Shown: positions 7,774 through 17,400 of the stretch, piece by piece
Numbering within the stretch: the first letter of the stretch is position 1
Layout: every line of letters begins with the position of its first letter
DNA from: Clostridium thermobutyricum
GTDB lineage: Bacteria; Bacillota; Clostridia; Ch29
Assembly: GCA_016841565.1 (NCBI GenBank)
Contig: JAENYX010000029.1
Location: 1-36,196, forward strand
Length of the DNA: 36,196 bases
Reading direction: 5' to 3'
Translations under genes and position numbers: made by a program
Notes under the pieces: model-generated
What the model was told of the DNA's origin: nothing
The model's input: the letters and a program-made list of their open reading frames with translations, nothing else
The model's database searches: none

Positions 7774-9852
7774 TTAGCTTACTGCGAATTCAAGTCTGTC
7801 CTTATACTCTTCCTGTTTGCCTTTGTTCCAGGACTGCACCGGTCTGTGAAAACCTACCACCCTTGTCCAGACTTCAGCTTCCCTCCCGCATTCAGGACAG
7901 TTGAAATGCTCTCCCTTCAAGTATCCATGGTCAGGGCATATGGAAAAGGTGGGCGTTACCGTAAGGTACGGGATGGTGCTGTTTTCAAAAACCCTCTTAA
8001 TCAGAAGCTTACACACTTCAGGGCTGTCTATTTCCTCCCCTAAAAAGCCATGCAATACAGTCCCTCCGGTATATTGGGTCTGGAGGTTCTCCTGAAGCTC
8101 TACCGCCTCAAATATATCCTTTGTATGATTGACAGGCAGCTGGGTTGAGTTGGTATAATATGGCTCGCCATTGCCCTGGGTAAAAATCTTTGGGTACATT
8201 TTTTTGTCCAGCCTTGCAAACCTGTAGGTAGCCCCTTCGGCGGGAGAAGCCTCCAAATTCCATAGACTGCCGGTTTCCTCCTGATATATCTGTATAACTC
8301 TGTTCATAAATTCCATAATCTCCTGGGCAAACTCTCTGCCCTCCTGGGATGCAATATCCTTGCCCATCAGGTTTATACATGCTTCGTTCATTCCATTTAG
8401 ACCTATGGTAGAAAAGTGGTTCTTAAAATACTCCCCTGTTTCCTCTTTCACTCCGTTCAGATAATAACGGGAATAAGGATACAACCCTGCCTCCATATAT
8501 TTTTCAAGAACCTTTCTTTTTGCCTCGCAAATTTCCTTGGCATACTCCATAAGCTTGCGGGTACGCCTTTTAAAACCTTCTACCGTATCAGACAGATAAC
8601 CAATTCTGCTCATATTCAGGGTAACAACGTTTATTGAACCGGTGAGCGGGTTGGCACCAAACAACCCGCCGCCTCTTCGCCTGAGTTCCCTGTTATCTAT
8701 TCTCAGCCTGCAGCACATAGACCTTACGTCCTCGGGAGACATATCAGAATTTACAAAATTGGCAAAGTAGGGTGTGCCAAACTTACCTGTCATTTCCATG
8801 AGAATTTTGACTATTTCAGAATCCCAGGGAAAGTCCTTTGTGATGTTTACAGTGGGTATGGGGAAGCTAAATGTCCTTCCCCCTCCGTCGCCTTCCATCA
8901 TCACTTCACAGAAGGCTCTGTTTATCATGTCCATTTCCTTTTGAAACTCACCGTAACACTTATCCATATTCTTGCCGCCGATAATAACGGGCATATTTTT
9001 AACCATGGTATGCGGTGTTATATCAAGAGTAATATTTGTAAAGGGGGTTTGGAAACCAACCCGGGTAGGTATGTTGAGATTGAAAATAAACCGCTCCATG
9101 GATTTTTTTGTATCCTCATAGGTTAAGCCATCATAATGAATAAAAGGAGCTAAATATGTATCAAAACTTGAAACGGCCTGAGCCCCTGCCGCTTCTCCCT
9201 GTAAGGTATACAGTAGATTTACCAGTTGTCCGAGGGCTGATTCAAAGTGTTTGGGCGGGTTGGACTCCACCTTGCCCTGTGCACCTTTGAAGCCGCTCCT
9301 CAAAAACGCCTCCAGATCCCATCCGCAGCAGTAGGGCGCCAGGATTCCCAAATCGTGAATATGAATATCGCCGTTTACGTGGGCATCCCTTAGCTCTTTT
9401 CTGTATATCTTGTTAAGCCAGTATTTCTTTGAAATGCTCTCTACTATATGATTGTTGAGCCCCTGCAGGGAAAAACCCATATTGGCGTTCTCGTTTACCC
9501 TCCAGTCTTCAAGGGATACATATTTATCTATCATGGTCTCGGCATCCATAAAGAGATTTTTTACATCCCTCAACTCTTCCTGCTTTCTCCTATACAAGAT
9601 ATATGCTTTGGCAGTCTTTGCATGACCTTCTTCGATTAACACCTTTTCAACTATATCCTGTATGTCTTCCACTGTAGGTATCCCCGAGCCATGAGCTTCA
9701 GCGACTATATCAGACACAATTGCTGCAAGACGCGCCGCTCCTTCCCTGTCGTCTCCTCCAACAGCTTTAACCGCGGCAAATATGGCATTCTCAATCTTTG
9801 TAATATCAAAGTTTACTATTTCCCCGTTCCTTTTCTGCACTTTGTTTATCAA
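7774..9852 (-). CDS. nrdD: Anaerobic ribonucleoside-triphosphate reductase (class III)
   Basis: This 692-residue glycyl-radical enzyme reduces ribonucleotides to deoxyribonucleotides without oxygen. An N-terminal ATP-cone occupies about residues 1-95 and the catalytic barrel follows. The C-terminus has a zinc site (CPDHGYL, then CPECG) and the radical-bearing glycine in RVVGFHRP about 30 residues from the end. It is activated by the adjacent nrdG. Two NrdR-type boxes lie about 160-210 nt upstream. Confidence 0.96.
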   Translation of the reverse strand: MINKVQKRNGEIVNFDITKIENAIFAAVKAVGGDDREGAARLAAIVSDIVAEAHGSGIPTVEDIQDIVEKVLIEEGHAKTAKAYILYRRKQEELRDVKNLFMDAETMIDKYVSLEDWRVNENANMGFSLQGLNNHIVESISKKYWLNKIYRKELRDAHVNGDIHIHDLGILAPYCCGWDLEAFLRSGFKGAQGKVESNPPKHFESALGQLVNLLYTLQGEAAGAQAVSSFDTYLAPFIHYDGLTYEDTKKSMERFIFNLNIPTRVGFQTPFTNITLDITPHTMVKNMPVIIGGKNMDKCYGEFQKEMDMINRAFCEVMMEGDGGGRTFSFPIPTVNITKDFPWDSEIVKILMEMTGKFGTPYFANFVNSDMSPEDVRSMCCRLRIDNRELRRRGGGLFGANPLTGSINVVTLNMSRIGYLSDTVEGFKRRTRKLMEYAKEICEAKRKVLEKYMEAGLYPYSRYYLNGVKEETGEYFKNHFSTIGLNGMNEACINLMGKDIASQEGREFAQEIMEFMNRVIQIYQEETGSLWNLEASPAEGATYRFARLDKKMYPKIFTQGNGEPYYTNSTQLPVNHTKDIFEAVELQENLQTQYTGGTVLHGFLGEEIDSPEVCKLLIKRVFENSTIPYLTVTPTFSICPDHGYLKGEHFNCPECGREAEVWTRVVGFHRPVQSWNKGKQEEYKDRLEFAVS

Positions 9853-10012
9853 AACAGTACCCCCTTTAAGACTATGCTTTTTTATCTACCCTATTCATTG
9901 TATCCTATATAGGCGGATGAATAAATTCACATAAAATTCGATATAACCACTTTGTTTGTCATTTTTCTTTAATTTTCTTCCTCAAAATGCCTGTATCGCA
10001 AAAATGAAAAAA

Positions 10013-10058
10013 TACAATATATTGTATGTAAAACAACTAATTAATCATATATATTGTA
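10013..10058 (-). promoter_or_regulatory. Tandem NrdR-type boxes upstream of nrdD
   Basis: TACAATATATTGTA (10013-10026) is a perfect palindrome. A second copy, TCATATATATTGTA (10045-10058), shares its right half. Their centres are 32 bp apart, about three helical turns, which matches the paired-box layout known for the NrdR repressor of ribonucleotide reductase genes. No nrdR gene is in the window. Confidence 0.6.
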
Positions 10059-10095
10059 TAGCACCTTATATACGGGCAAAAAAAAACAGCCGTAT

Positions 10096-10288
10096 TATAT
10101 ATATGCAACGCATTAATAATATTACATTCCTTTACCTGTCATTTAAGAGGACGGAGCCCGAAGAATCCGACTCTGTCGCTTAAGAGGGCGAAGCCCGAAG
10201 AATCTTTCCCAGAGATAGACATAAGATCCTTCGCTTGGCTCAGGATGACACGTTAGGAGATGTAAAGTCTTAAGCACGTTATATATAG
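10096..10288. mobile_element. MITE-like repeat, copy 1 (degenerate)
   Basis: This non-coding repeat has imperfect inverted ends (ATTAATAATATTACAT at left, CTTAAGCACGTTATATA at right) and internal GAAGCCCGAAGAATC and CAGGATGACA blocks. The same series of blocks occurs at 22185-22479 in the opposite orientation. It lies between nrdD and bofA. It carries no ORF, so it is probably moved by a transposase acting in trans. Confidence 0.6.
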
Positions 10289-10322
10289 GTTTCTAGTAAT
10301 GAATAATTTGAACCTTTCTCAA

Positions 10323-10595
10323 TCAAAGTATATGTTGAAGTACCAGAATAAGTAGAACGCCGGGGATTCCCAGGAACCCAGCAATAAGTGCAGTGACCGG
10401 ATTTATTGCCACCTGAAGATTGAAAAAGCCTCCCACCAGATTAAGAACCCAGAGCATCAACCCGCCTATAATTCCATTATACAGAAGCCTCAATATGAAC
10501 TTAATGGGCATAACCAAAAGCCACCCTACTACATACAAAAGCAAAAGCCCAAAGGCATAAGCCAATAGAATGTTGAAATCAAGGCTGATCCCCAT
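10323..10595 (-). CDS. bofA: Pro-sigmaK processing inhibitor BofA
   Basis: This 90-residue membrane protein has three hydrophobic segments (about 8-30, 38-58 and 65-88) and the BofA-type C-terminus ALIAGFLGIPGVLLILVLQ. In Bacillus, BofA restrains the SpoIVFB protease until late sporulation. Its neighbour is yaaL, as in the usual recR-yaaL-bofA order, but recR lies about 12 kb away here. The gene marks the organism as a spore former. Confidence 0.85.
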   Translation of the reverse strand: MGISLDFNILLAYAFGLLLLYVVGWLLVMPIKFILRLLYNGIIGGLMLWVLNLVGGFFNLQVAINPVTALIAGFLGIPGVLLILVLQHIL

Positions 10596-10762
10596 TTTTC
10601 CACCTCTCTAACCGGCAAGTCCAGTCACTATACATATATTATATGCTCACCGATATTATTCATAGTTTTTAGTGACCGATACATGCAGTCGAGCCGATAT
10701 GCCCATGCAGCTTGTCCTGCAGCACACATGAAAATCCCGCCCGGTATAACCGGCTGCAGTTG

Positions 10763-11074
10763 TTAGCAGCAGTCCACCTTAATACCCTTTTCCTTGGCCT
10801 GTTTAAGCAAATACATATACCTCTTTTTTGATGCCTCAATCCTGTAAATAGCATAATCAACCAGTTCGGGTTCGGATACGCTCTCAAAGAATTTCTCTGC
10901 CTGACACCATTCATCCATTGCCATTTGCACGCAGCGTACCAGTTCCTGATCGTCCTTGCTGCCTTGGTCTTCAATGGTATTGCCAAAAATCTCACTTATT
11001 TTTCCTGCCAGTTTCTCCAGATATATACCAATTGTTTTTTCCATCTTCATACCCCTGACTTTTTCCATCTTCAT
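10763..11074 (-). CDS. yaaL: YaaL/DUF2508 family protein
   Basis: This small acidic protein is predicted to be mainly alpha-helical, with the family pattern of an N-terminal helical segment followed by YAIYRIEASKKRYMYLLKQAKEKGI. It lies directly upstream of bofA, the standard neighbourhood. The function of the family is not known. The start is uncertain because 24 bp are tandemly duplicated at the beginning (11041-11080), giving two MKMEK starts (11074 and 11050) plus a further ATG at 11089. None has a strong ribosome site. Confidence 0.75.
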   Translation of the reverse strand: MKMEKVRGMKMEKTIGIYLEKLAGKISEIFGNTIEDQGSKDDQELVRCVQMAMDEWCQAEKFFESVSEPELVDYAIYRIEASKKRYMYLLKQAKEKGIKVDCC

Positions 11075-11185
11075 ACCCCCAAACAGCATTGTTTTCTATC
11101 TCTATTATTAACAGTTTCCATAGCCCTATACTTTATTATGGACATTTTTCTTCATATTCCCTGATTATTCAATTAAGACAAAATA

Positions 11186-11194
11186 TGATATAAT
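11186..11194 (+). promoter_or_regulatory. Extended -10 promoter of the GerMN lipoprotein gene
   Basis: TGATATAAT gives an extended -10 with a perfect TATAAT at 11189-11194, about 40 nt before the ATG. No good -35 box is visible, as is common for extended -10 promoters. Confidence 0.5.
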
Positions 11195-11233
11195 AATGCT
11201 ATTGGTTCTCAAATCTATTTTGGAGGTAAACAA

Positions 11234-11791
11234 ATGAAAAAATACATTGCATTGGTAATGCTGCTGGTACTGATAATAACTCTACCCATGGGGTGCAAAA
11301 AAGATGACCCTCAGTCCAATCCCACCCCCGGCCAGCAACAGCCTCAGGAACAAATTCCGGAGTTTGTAGAAAAAGAAATTCTTCTTTTCTATCCCGACAT
11401 AGACAACAACTTTCTTTTACATGAATTCAGAAAAGTAACGGTTGAAGAGGATACCGGACTGGAAGAAATGGTGAAAATTGTAATGGAGCAGCTACTAAAG
11501 GGAACTGCAAATGATATGCTAAAAGCTTTGGTCCCGGAGGATGCCGAAATACTATCCTATGAGCTTGACGACGGTACAATAACCATCGACTTTTCGGAAG
11601 AGTTCATAGTAAGCAGCTACAGCAGCAGGGAAGAACTGCTTCAGATATTCTCGGTGGTCAATACCCTGACTGAACTGGGCCTGGAAGAAGTGAATCTGCT
11701 TGTAGAAGGCGACCCGGTAATGGATTATTATTCTTCCATAAAAATAGACATGCCTTTCGAAAGAAACGATGAATTGATTCCAAGCAAATAA
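11234..11791 (+). CDS. GerMN-domain lipoprotein
   Basis: The 185-residue protein has a lipoprotein signal (lipobox LPMGC, cysteine 21) and a short Pro/Gln-rich linker. A single GerMN domain follows (about 45-160), with the typical LLFYPDIDNNFLLHEFRKV and the TIDFSEEF segment. GerM-type proteins act at the envelope in spore formation and germination; single-domain versions also occur in vegetative cells. AGGAGG-like TGGAGGT lies 7 nt before the ATG. It is monocistronic, with a terminator at 11826-11866. Confidence 0.8.
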   Translation: MKKYIALVMLLVLIITLPMGCKKDDPQSNPTPGQQQPQEQIPEFVEKEILLFYPDIDNNFLLHEFRKVTVEEDTGLEEMVKIVMEQLLKGTANDMLKALVPEDAEILSYELDDGTITIDFSEEFIVSSYSSREELLQIFSVVNTLTELGLEEVNLLVEGDPVMDYYSSIKIDMPFERNDELIPSK

Positions 11792-11825
11792 GGTATTTCA
11801 GGATTACATCAAAATAAGGTAATAT

Positions 11826-11866
11826 AAGCCCTTCATCTTATCCTAGGATGAAAGGCTTTTATTTAT
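11826..11866 (+). terminator. Terminator of the GerMN lipoprotein gene
   Basis: AAGCCCTTCATC (11826-11837) pairs with GATGAAAGGCTT (11847-11858) with one mismatch. TTATTTAT follows. The rest of the gap up to 12097 holds no recognisable promoter. Confidence 0.7.
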
Positions 11867-12097
11867 AGCATATTTGAGGTTTATTTTATGTAAACAAGGT
11901 GTTAAAATATAAAGTAATCTTAATTATGAATTGCGGAACACACGTTGAATTCAAAAACATATACGCAGGTTACAAATTTTTCTGCCGCTTGGAACAATTT
12001 ATAACCCTAATGTATTTAGGGGGAGGAATTCCGCTGTTAGTGTTGAAACAATTACCCTTAGAGACTCTATTCCGAATGTACAAAAGGAGTGTGAATT

Positions 12098-12628
12098 ATG
12101 AATTGTTCAGGTAAATGCTCAAAACCACTGGAAAAGAATTTCCAATCAGTTGAAAATATCGACTTAAACAAGCTGGATCCGATACTTGAGAAATACTCGG
12201 GTACCTCCGGCAACCTTATAACAATACTTCAAAACGCTCAAGACATATATGGGTATCTGCCTCTGGAGGTTCTCAGGGCTATAGCCTGCAGAACAGGAGT
12301 AAAGCCGGCGGCGGTTTACGGGGTGGCAACCTTTTATACCCAGTTCAGACTTAAACCCGTAGGCAAGCACGTCATCCTTCTCTGCCAGGGTACCGCATGT
12401 CATGTTAACGGATCTGAAAGCATACTGCTGGCCCTCAGCGAGGAACTAAAGATAAAGGAAGGGGAAACCACAGCTGATGGTATATTCACCCTTGAAAGCG
12501 TGGCCTGCCTGGGATGCTGCAGTCTTGCGCCGGTAATGATGATAGACGGAGAGGCCTATGGAAAACTCACCCCTGATAAGGCAAGACAGGTGGTAAAAGA
12601 AATATATGAGAAGGAACAGAATGAATAG
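12098..12628 (+). CDS. NuoE-like 2Fe-2S subunit of a bifurcating complex
   Basis: This 176-residue subunit is thioredoxin-like, of the NuoE/HndA/HydC type. A helical N-terminus (about 20-80, with the YGVATFYTQF motif) is followed by the 2Fe-2S cysteines in CQGTACHVNG and CLGCCSLAPVM. It is the first gene of a three-gene plus-strand operon. In the related complexes it accepts electrons next to the FMN subunit. There is no H-cluster hydrogenase subunit downstream, so this is not a standard HydABC hydrogenase. A StnA-type role in a bifurcating transhydrogenase is inferred from the partners. Confidence 0.85.
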   Translation: MNCSGKCSKPLEKNFQSVENIDLNKLDPILEKYSGTSGNLITILQNAQDIYGYLPLEVLRAIACRTGVKPAAVYGVATFYTQFRLKPVGKHVILLCQGTACHVNGSESILLALSEELKIKEGETTADGIFTLESVACLGCCSLAPVMMIDGEAYGKLTPDKARQVVKEIYEKEQNE

Positions 12629-12640
12629 GAGGTGTAACCG

Positions 12641-14395
12641 TTGAAAATAAGAGTTGGTCTGGGAAGCTGCGGAATAGCCGCGGGGGGAAATAAGGTATTG
12701 GCTGAATTAAAAAAGCAACTGAAAGATAAAGGCCTTGACATAAGTGTGGAAAGCACCGGCTGTATAGGGGTATGCTATTTTGAGCCTCTGCTGGATGTTA
12801 TAGAAGAGGATATGGTTTATACCTACGGCAGGATTACCCCCGAAATGGTTGGCGAGATTGTTGAAGATCATCTGATAAATGGTAAACCTGTAGAAAAGTA
12901 TCTGGTATATACAAACAAAGAACCCTTGCCGGCTTTGAGCAAGCAAGTAAGAATAACTCTTAGAAACTGCGGCGTTATAAACCCCGAAAGCATAGACGAC
13001 TATCTCGACAGAAAAGGCTATCAAGGCATTAAGAAAGCTATCACATCAATGACACAAAAAGAAGTTATAGAAGAAATAAAGGCCTCCGGGCTGCGGGGCA
13101 GAGGAGGAGCGGGTTTCCCCACCTGGTTCAAATGGAACGCCGCCCTTCAAGCTGCAGGAAGTCCGAAATATATAGTATGCAATGCCGACGAAGGAGACCC
13201 CGGCGCATTTATGGACAGGAGCGTATTGGAGGGAGACCCCCATTCTCTGATTGAGGGAATGATGATAGCCGGTTATGCCATAGGAGCAAGCCAGGGGGTT
13301 GTATATGTCAGGGCGGAATACCCCCTGGCAATAAAAAGGCTGCAGCACGCCATAGAGCAAGCCAGGATACAGGACTATCTGGGACAGAATGTAATGGGTA
13401 CCGACTTTAGCTTCAACCTTAGAATTAAGCAGGGGGCAGGGGCTTTTGTTTGCGGAGAAGAAACAGCCCTTATAGCCTCCCTGGAAGGCGAAAGGGGAAT
13501 GCCCAGGCTAAAACCCCCCTTCCCGGCCCAGTCGGGTTTCTGGGGAAAACCTACCAATATCAATAACGTGGAGACCTTTGCCAACGTACCGTGGATAATG
13601 GTAGAGGGAGGCTCGGCCTTCAGCCAGTACGGAACGGAAAAAAGCAAGGGTACCAAGGTTTTTGCCTTGACCGGCAAAATCAAGAACGGCGGTCTGGTGG
13701 AAGTACCCATGGGTATCCCTCTAAGGGAAGTAATATATGATATTGGCGGGGGAATAAAAAACGACAGGCAGTTTAAGGCTGTACAGATGGGCGGCCCGTC
13801 GGGGGGCTGTATACCGGCGTCTCTTCTGGACACAAGCATCGACTATGAATCCATTGTTAAAACAGGCGCTATTATGGGCTCGGGAGGAATGGTGGTAATG
13901 GACGATTCCACCTGTATGGTGGATATGGCCCGCTTCTTCCTTGATTTTACCCAGAAGGAATCCTGCGGCAAATGTACCTCCTGCCGTATTGGGACAAAGC
14001 GTATGCTGGAAATATTGGAGCGTATAACAAAAGGTCAGGGAAGGGAAGGGGACATAGAGCTTCTTGAAGACCTGGCAGTCAAGGTTAAGGACAGTTCGCT
14101 GTGCGGCCTTGGACAAACTGCCCCCAACCCTGTGCTTACAACCATCAGATACTTCAGAGACGAATACCAGGCGCATATAAAGGACAAAAAATGCCCCGCA
14201 AAACACTGTAAAGCGCTTATCACATACAGTATAGACAGTGAAAAATGTAAAAGATGCGGATTATGCGCCAAAAAGTGCCCCGTATCTGTAATAACAGGAA
14301 GCAAATATGAACCCTACAGCATAAATGAGGACGGCTGCATAAAATGCGGAAACTGCCTGGAAGTATGTCCCTTTGGTGCTGTAAAGGTTGAATAG
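12641..14395 (+). CDS. NuoF-like FMN/Fe-S subunit, probable electron-bifurcating core
   Basis: The 584-residue protein has an N-terminal 2Fe-2S thioredoxin-like domain (cysteines in GSCGIAAGG and TGCIGVCYF). The FMN/NAD(H)-binding core follows (GRGGAGFPTWFKW near 150, NADEGDPGAFMDRS near 185). Then come the 4Fe-4S motif ESCGKCTSCRIGTKR and a C-terminal double 4Fe-4S ferredoxin domain (CKRCGLCAKKCP, CIKCGNCLEVCP). This is the architecture of HydB/HndC and of StnB, where FMN is the bifurcating cofactor. The start is TTG, chosen because AGGAGGTG lies 6 nt upstream. It follows the NuoE gene by 12 nt. Confidence 0.9.
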   Translation: MKIRVGLGSCGIAAGGNKVLAELKKQLKDKGLDISVESTGCIGVCYFEPLLDVIEEDMVYTYGRITPEMVGEIVEDHLINGKPVEKYLVYTNKEPLPALSKQVRITLRNCGVINPESIDDYLDRKGYQGIKKAITSMTQKEVIEEIKASGLRGRGGAGFPTWFKWNAALQAAGSPKYIVCNADEGDPGAFMDRSVLEGDPHSLIEGMMIAGYAIGASQGVVYVRAEYPLAIKRLQHAIEQARIQDYLGQNVMGTDFSFNLRIKQGAGAFVCGEETALIASLEGERGMPRLKPPFPAQSGFWGKPTNINNVETFANVPWIMVEGGSAFSQYGTEKSKGTKVFALTGKIKNGGLVEVPMGIPLREVIYDIGGGIKNDRQFKAVQMGGPSGGCIPASLLDTSIDYESIVKTGAIMGSGGMVVMDDSTCMVDMARFFLDFTQKESCGKCTSCRIGTKRMLEILERITKGQGREGDIELLEDLAVKVKDSSLCGLGQTAPNPVLTTIRYFRDEYQAHIKDKKCPAKHCKALITYSIDSEKCKRCGLCAKKCPVSVITGSKYEPYSINEDGCIKCGNCLEVCPFGAVKVE

Positions 14396-14416
14396 GCTTA
14401 TAAAGGAGGTAGTGGC

Positions 14417-17400
14417 ATGTCAAAGCTTAGGGTTAATATTAACGGAATGGAAGTATTGGGATACAAGGGGCAGACAATACTGCAGGTAGCCATGGAAAAT
14501 GGCATAGATATACCAAACCTTTGCTATGATAAGAGACTTAAGATATACGGTTCCTGCGGTCTGTGCGTGGTGGAAGTTGAAGGCGTTCCCAAGCTGCTCC
14601 GGGCCTGTGCAACCGAAATCTCGGATAATATGGTGGTAAGAACGCGGTCAAGGAGAATAGACCAGTCCAGAAAAACAGCCCTGGAACTGCTGCTGTCCAA
14701 CCACACCGGCGACTGTAAGGCTCCCTGCCAGCTGGCATGTCCGGCCGAGACCGACTGCCAGGGTTATGTAGGACTTATCGCCAACGGCGAATATGAAGAA
14801 GCGGTTGCACTTATTAAGGAAAAACTACCGCTACCCGCCAGCATTGGGAGGGTATGCCCCCACCCCTGCGAAGAGGCCTGCAGAAGGAATTTCGTTGATA
14901 AACCGGTGGCAATAGCCGCCCTTAAACGATTTGTAGGAGACATTGTACTGGAAAAAGGTTTTGGGCTAAAGGCAGGAATCAAACCCCCGACAGGAAAGAG
15001 CGTTGCAATAATAGGCGGCGGGCCCTCAGGCCTGACCTGTGCATATTTTCTCGCCCGTCAGGGCCATAAGCCCGTTATATATGAAGCAATGCCCAATGCG
15101 GGCGGAATGCTCAGGTACGGCATACCCCAGTACAGGCTTCCAAAAGATATACTGGACATGGAAGTGGACATGATAAAGGAAGTGGGAGTGGAAATCAACA
15201 CGGGAGTAAAAATCGGAAGAGATATCTCCCTGGATTACCTTAAAGAAAATTTCGACGCAGTTTATATAAGCATAGGCGCATGGAAAAGCGCAGATATTGG
15301 CTGTGGAGGAGAGAACCTTGAAGGAGTACTGGGAGGCATAGACTTTCTGGTGGATATAGCCAGGAACAAACCGGTCGGGATAGGAGACAGAGTAGCGGTG
15401 GTAGGAGGCGGTAACACCGCCATGGATGCAGCCCGGACCGCCATAAGACTGGGAGCAGGTAAGGTTATGGTAGTATACAGAAGGACCGAGGAAGAAATGC
15501 CGGCCGAGGAAATAGAAATCAGCGAAGCCAGGGAAGAAGGCGTGGAGTTCAACTTCCTTCTCGCACCCACAGAAATAATCGGCCAGAACCGCCGGGTAGC
15601 AGCAATGCGATGTCAGAAAATGGAGATGGGAGAACCCGACGCCTCCGGCCGCAGAAGGCCAATCCCTATAGTAGGTGAGGAAGTAACCCTTGAAGTTGAT
15701 ACCGTCATAGCTGCCATAGGCCAGAAGGTTGACGCTGCCGGGCTTGAAAATATTGCCCTGACCAAGCGGGGTACCATACAGTATGATGAATCCACCTTCC
15801 AGACTTCCATGCCGGGAGTATTTGCCGGAGGGGATTCTGCCGCCGGCCCCGGGATCGCAATTGCGGCCATAGACCAGGGTAAAAAAGCTGCCGGTGTCAT
15901 ATCGGGATACCTCGAAGGAAATATAGTGCCGGTGAGCGATAAGTTTTATGTAAAACAGGAAAACCTGACCAGGGAAGACTTTAAGGATAAAGAGGTTAAA
16001 CCAAGAATTGAGTTCAAAGTAATGGAACCCGAAGCAAGAAAGAAAAGCTTCCTTGAAGTGGCCGACAGATACTCCGAGCAGGATGCCAAAACAGAAGCAA
16101 AACGTTGTTTGGAATGCGGCTGCGGTGATGTGTTTGACTGCAAACTGCTTGTTTACGCAAACCAATACAATGTAGAAAGCGGCAAATATAGCGGCGGTAA
16201 AACCGAAACCGACCTGGACGATAATCACCCCTTTATTGACCGTAACCCGGACAAGTGCATACTCTGCGGTTTGTGTGTCAGAACCTGCAGCGAGATAACC
16301 GGCATTACGGCGCTTGGCCTTGTCGACAGAGGATTTGACACCATAGTGAAACCTGAATTCGGAATGCAGCTTAGGGATACCGACTGCATTTCCTGCGGTC
16401 AATGTATCTCGGTATGCCCGGTAGGAGCCCTGCAGGAAAAGCTGTGCATAGAAAAGAACGTACCTGTGGAGCAAAAAACCACCTCCACCATATGCTCGTA
16501 CTGCAGCCTTGGATGTAACACCCACCTTACCACCAGGGGCTCAATGTTGCTGAGATCTCTGCCCAACAGGGAAAGCACAGTGGACAACGGCCTGCTTTGT
16601 GTCAAGGGACGTTTTGGTTTTGACTATATCCAGCGCAGGGACCGGTTGACCAAACCAATGATAAGAATGAACGGCAGACTTAAGGAGGTTACCTTTGAAG
16701 AAGCTTTCACTTACGCTGCCAAGCAGCTTAATAATATTAGATCATTATATGGAAATGACAGCATTGCCGTATTGGCATCGGCAAGGTTAACCAACGAAGA
16801 AAGCTTTACCGTATCCAGACTAACTCTGGATACGCTCATCACTCCTAACCTGGCTAATTCGTCCAACACATGTGATACCGGCATACAGGATGTGCTGGGG
16901 TACAATGCTTCCACCAACAGCTTTGATGAATTAAACTCGGCAGGAATAATACTCTATGTGGGCGGAGAAAGCTATGAAAACCATCCGGTACTGGGAATGA
17001 AGCTGCTGGCTGCCACAAAGGCAGGAGCCAAGCTAATAACCGTCAGCCCTGACAGAATAAAGGCCGGGGAATGGGCAGAACTGGAAATATACGGTGAGGA
17101 CGGTCTCCAATTGATAAAAGGTATGCTGCAGCACGCCATAACCTCGGGCAAAGTAAATGAAAAGCAGATTATGGCAGGCACAACCGGATATACAGAGCTT
17201 AAAACCGCCCTTGATGGTGTGACACCATCCGACCTTGCAATAAAAGCATCAGAGCTTTACTGCGATACCAAGAAAGCAATTATTGTGGTTGATGAGCTGA
17301 CTGTATCCAGTGAAGCAGCCAAAGCTCTTACCGCCTTGGCGGTAATTACCGGGAAAATAGGTTCACCAAGGAGCGGCATAATACTTCTGAAGCCCATGAA

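Noticed and set aside
12098..14395. Calling the operon an [FeFe] hydrogenase (HydABC/HndABCD)
   Set aside because: No H-cluster motifs are present in any of the three genes.
15026..16525. Long minus-strand ORF of 499 codons opposite the transhydrogenase subunit
   Set aside because: It is a shadow of the real gene: no ribosome site, aromatic-rich sequence of low likelihood, and no recognisable domain.
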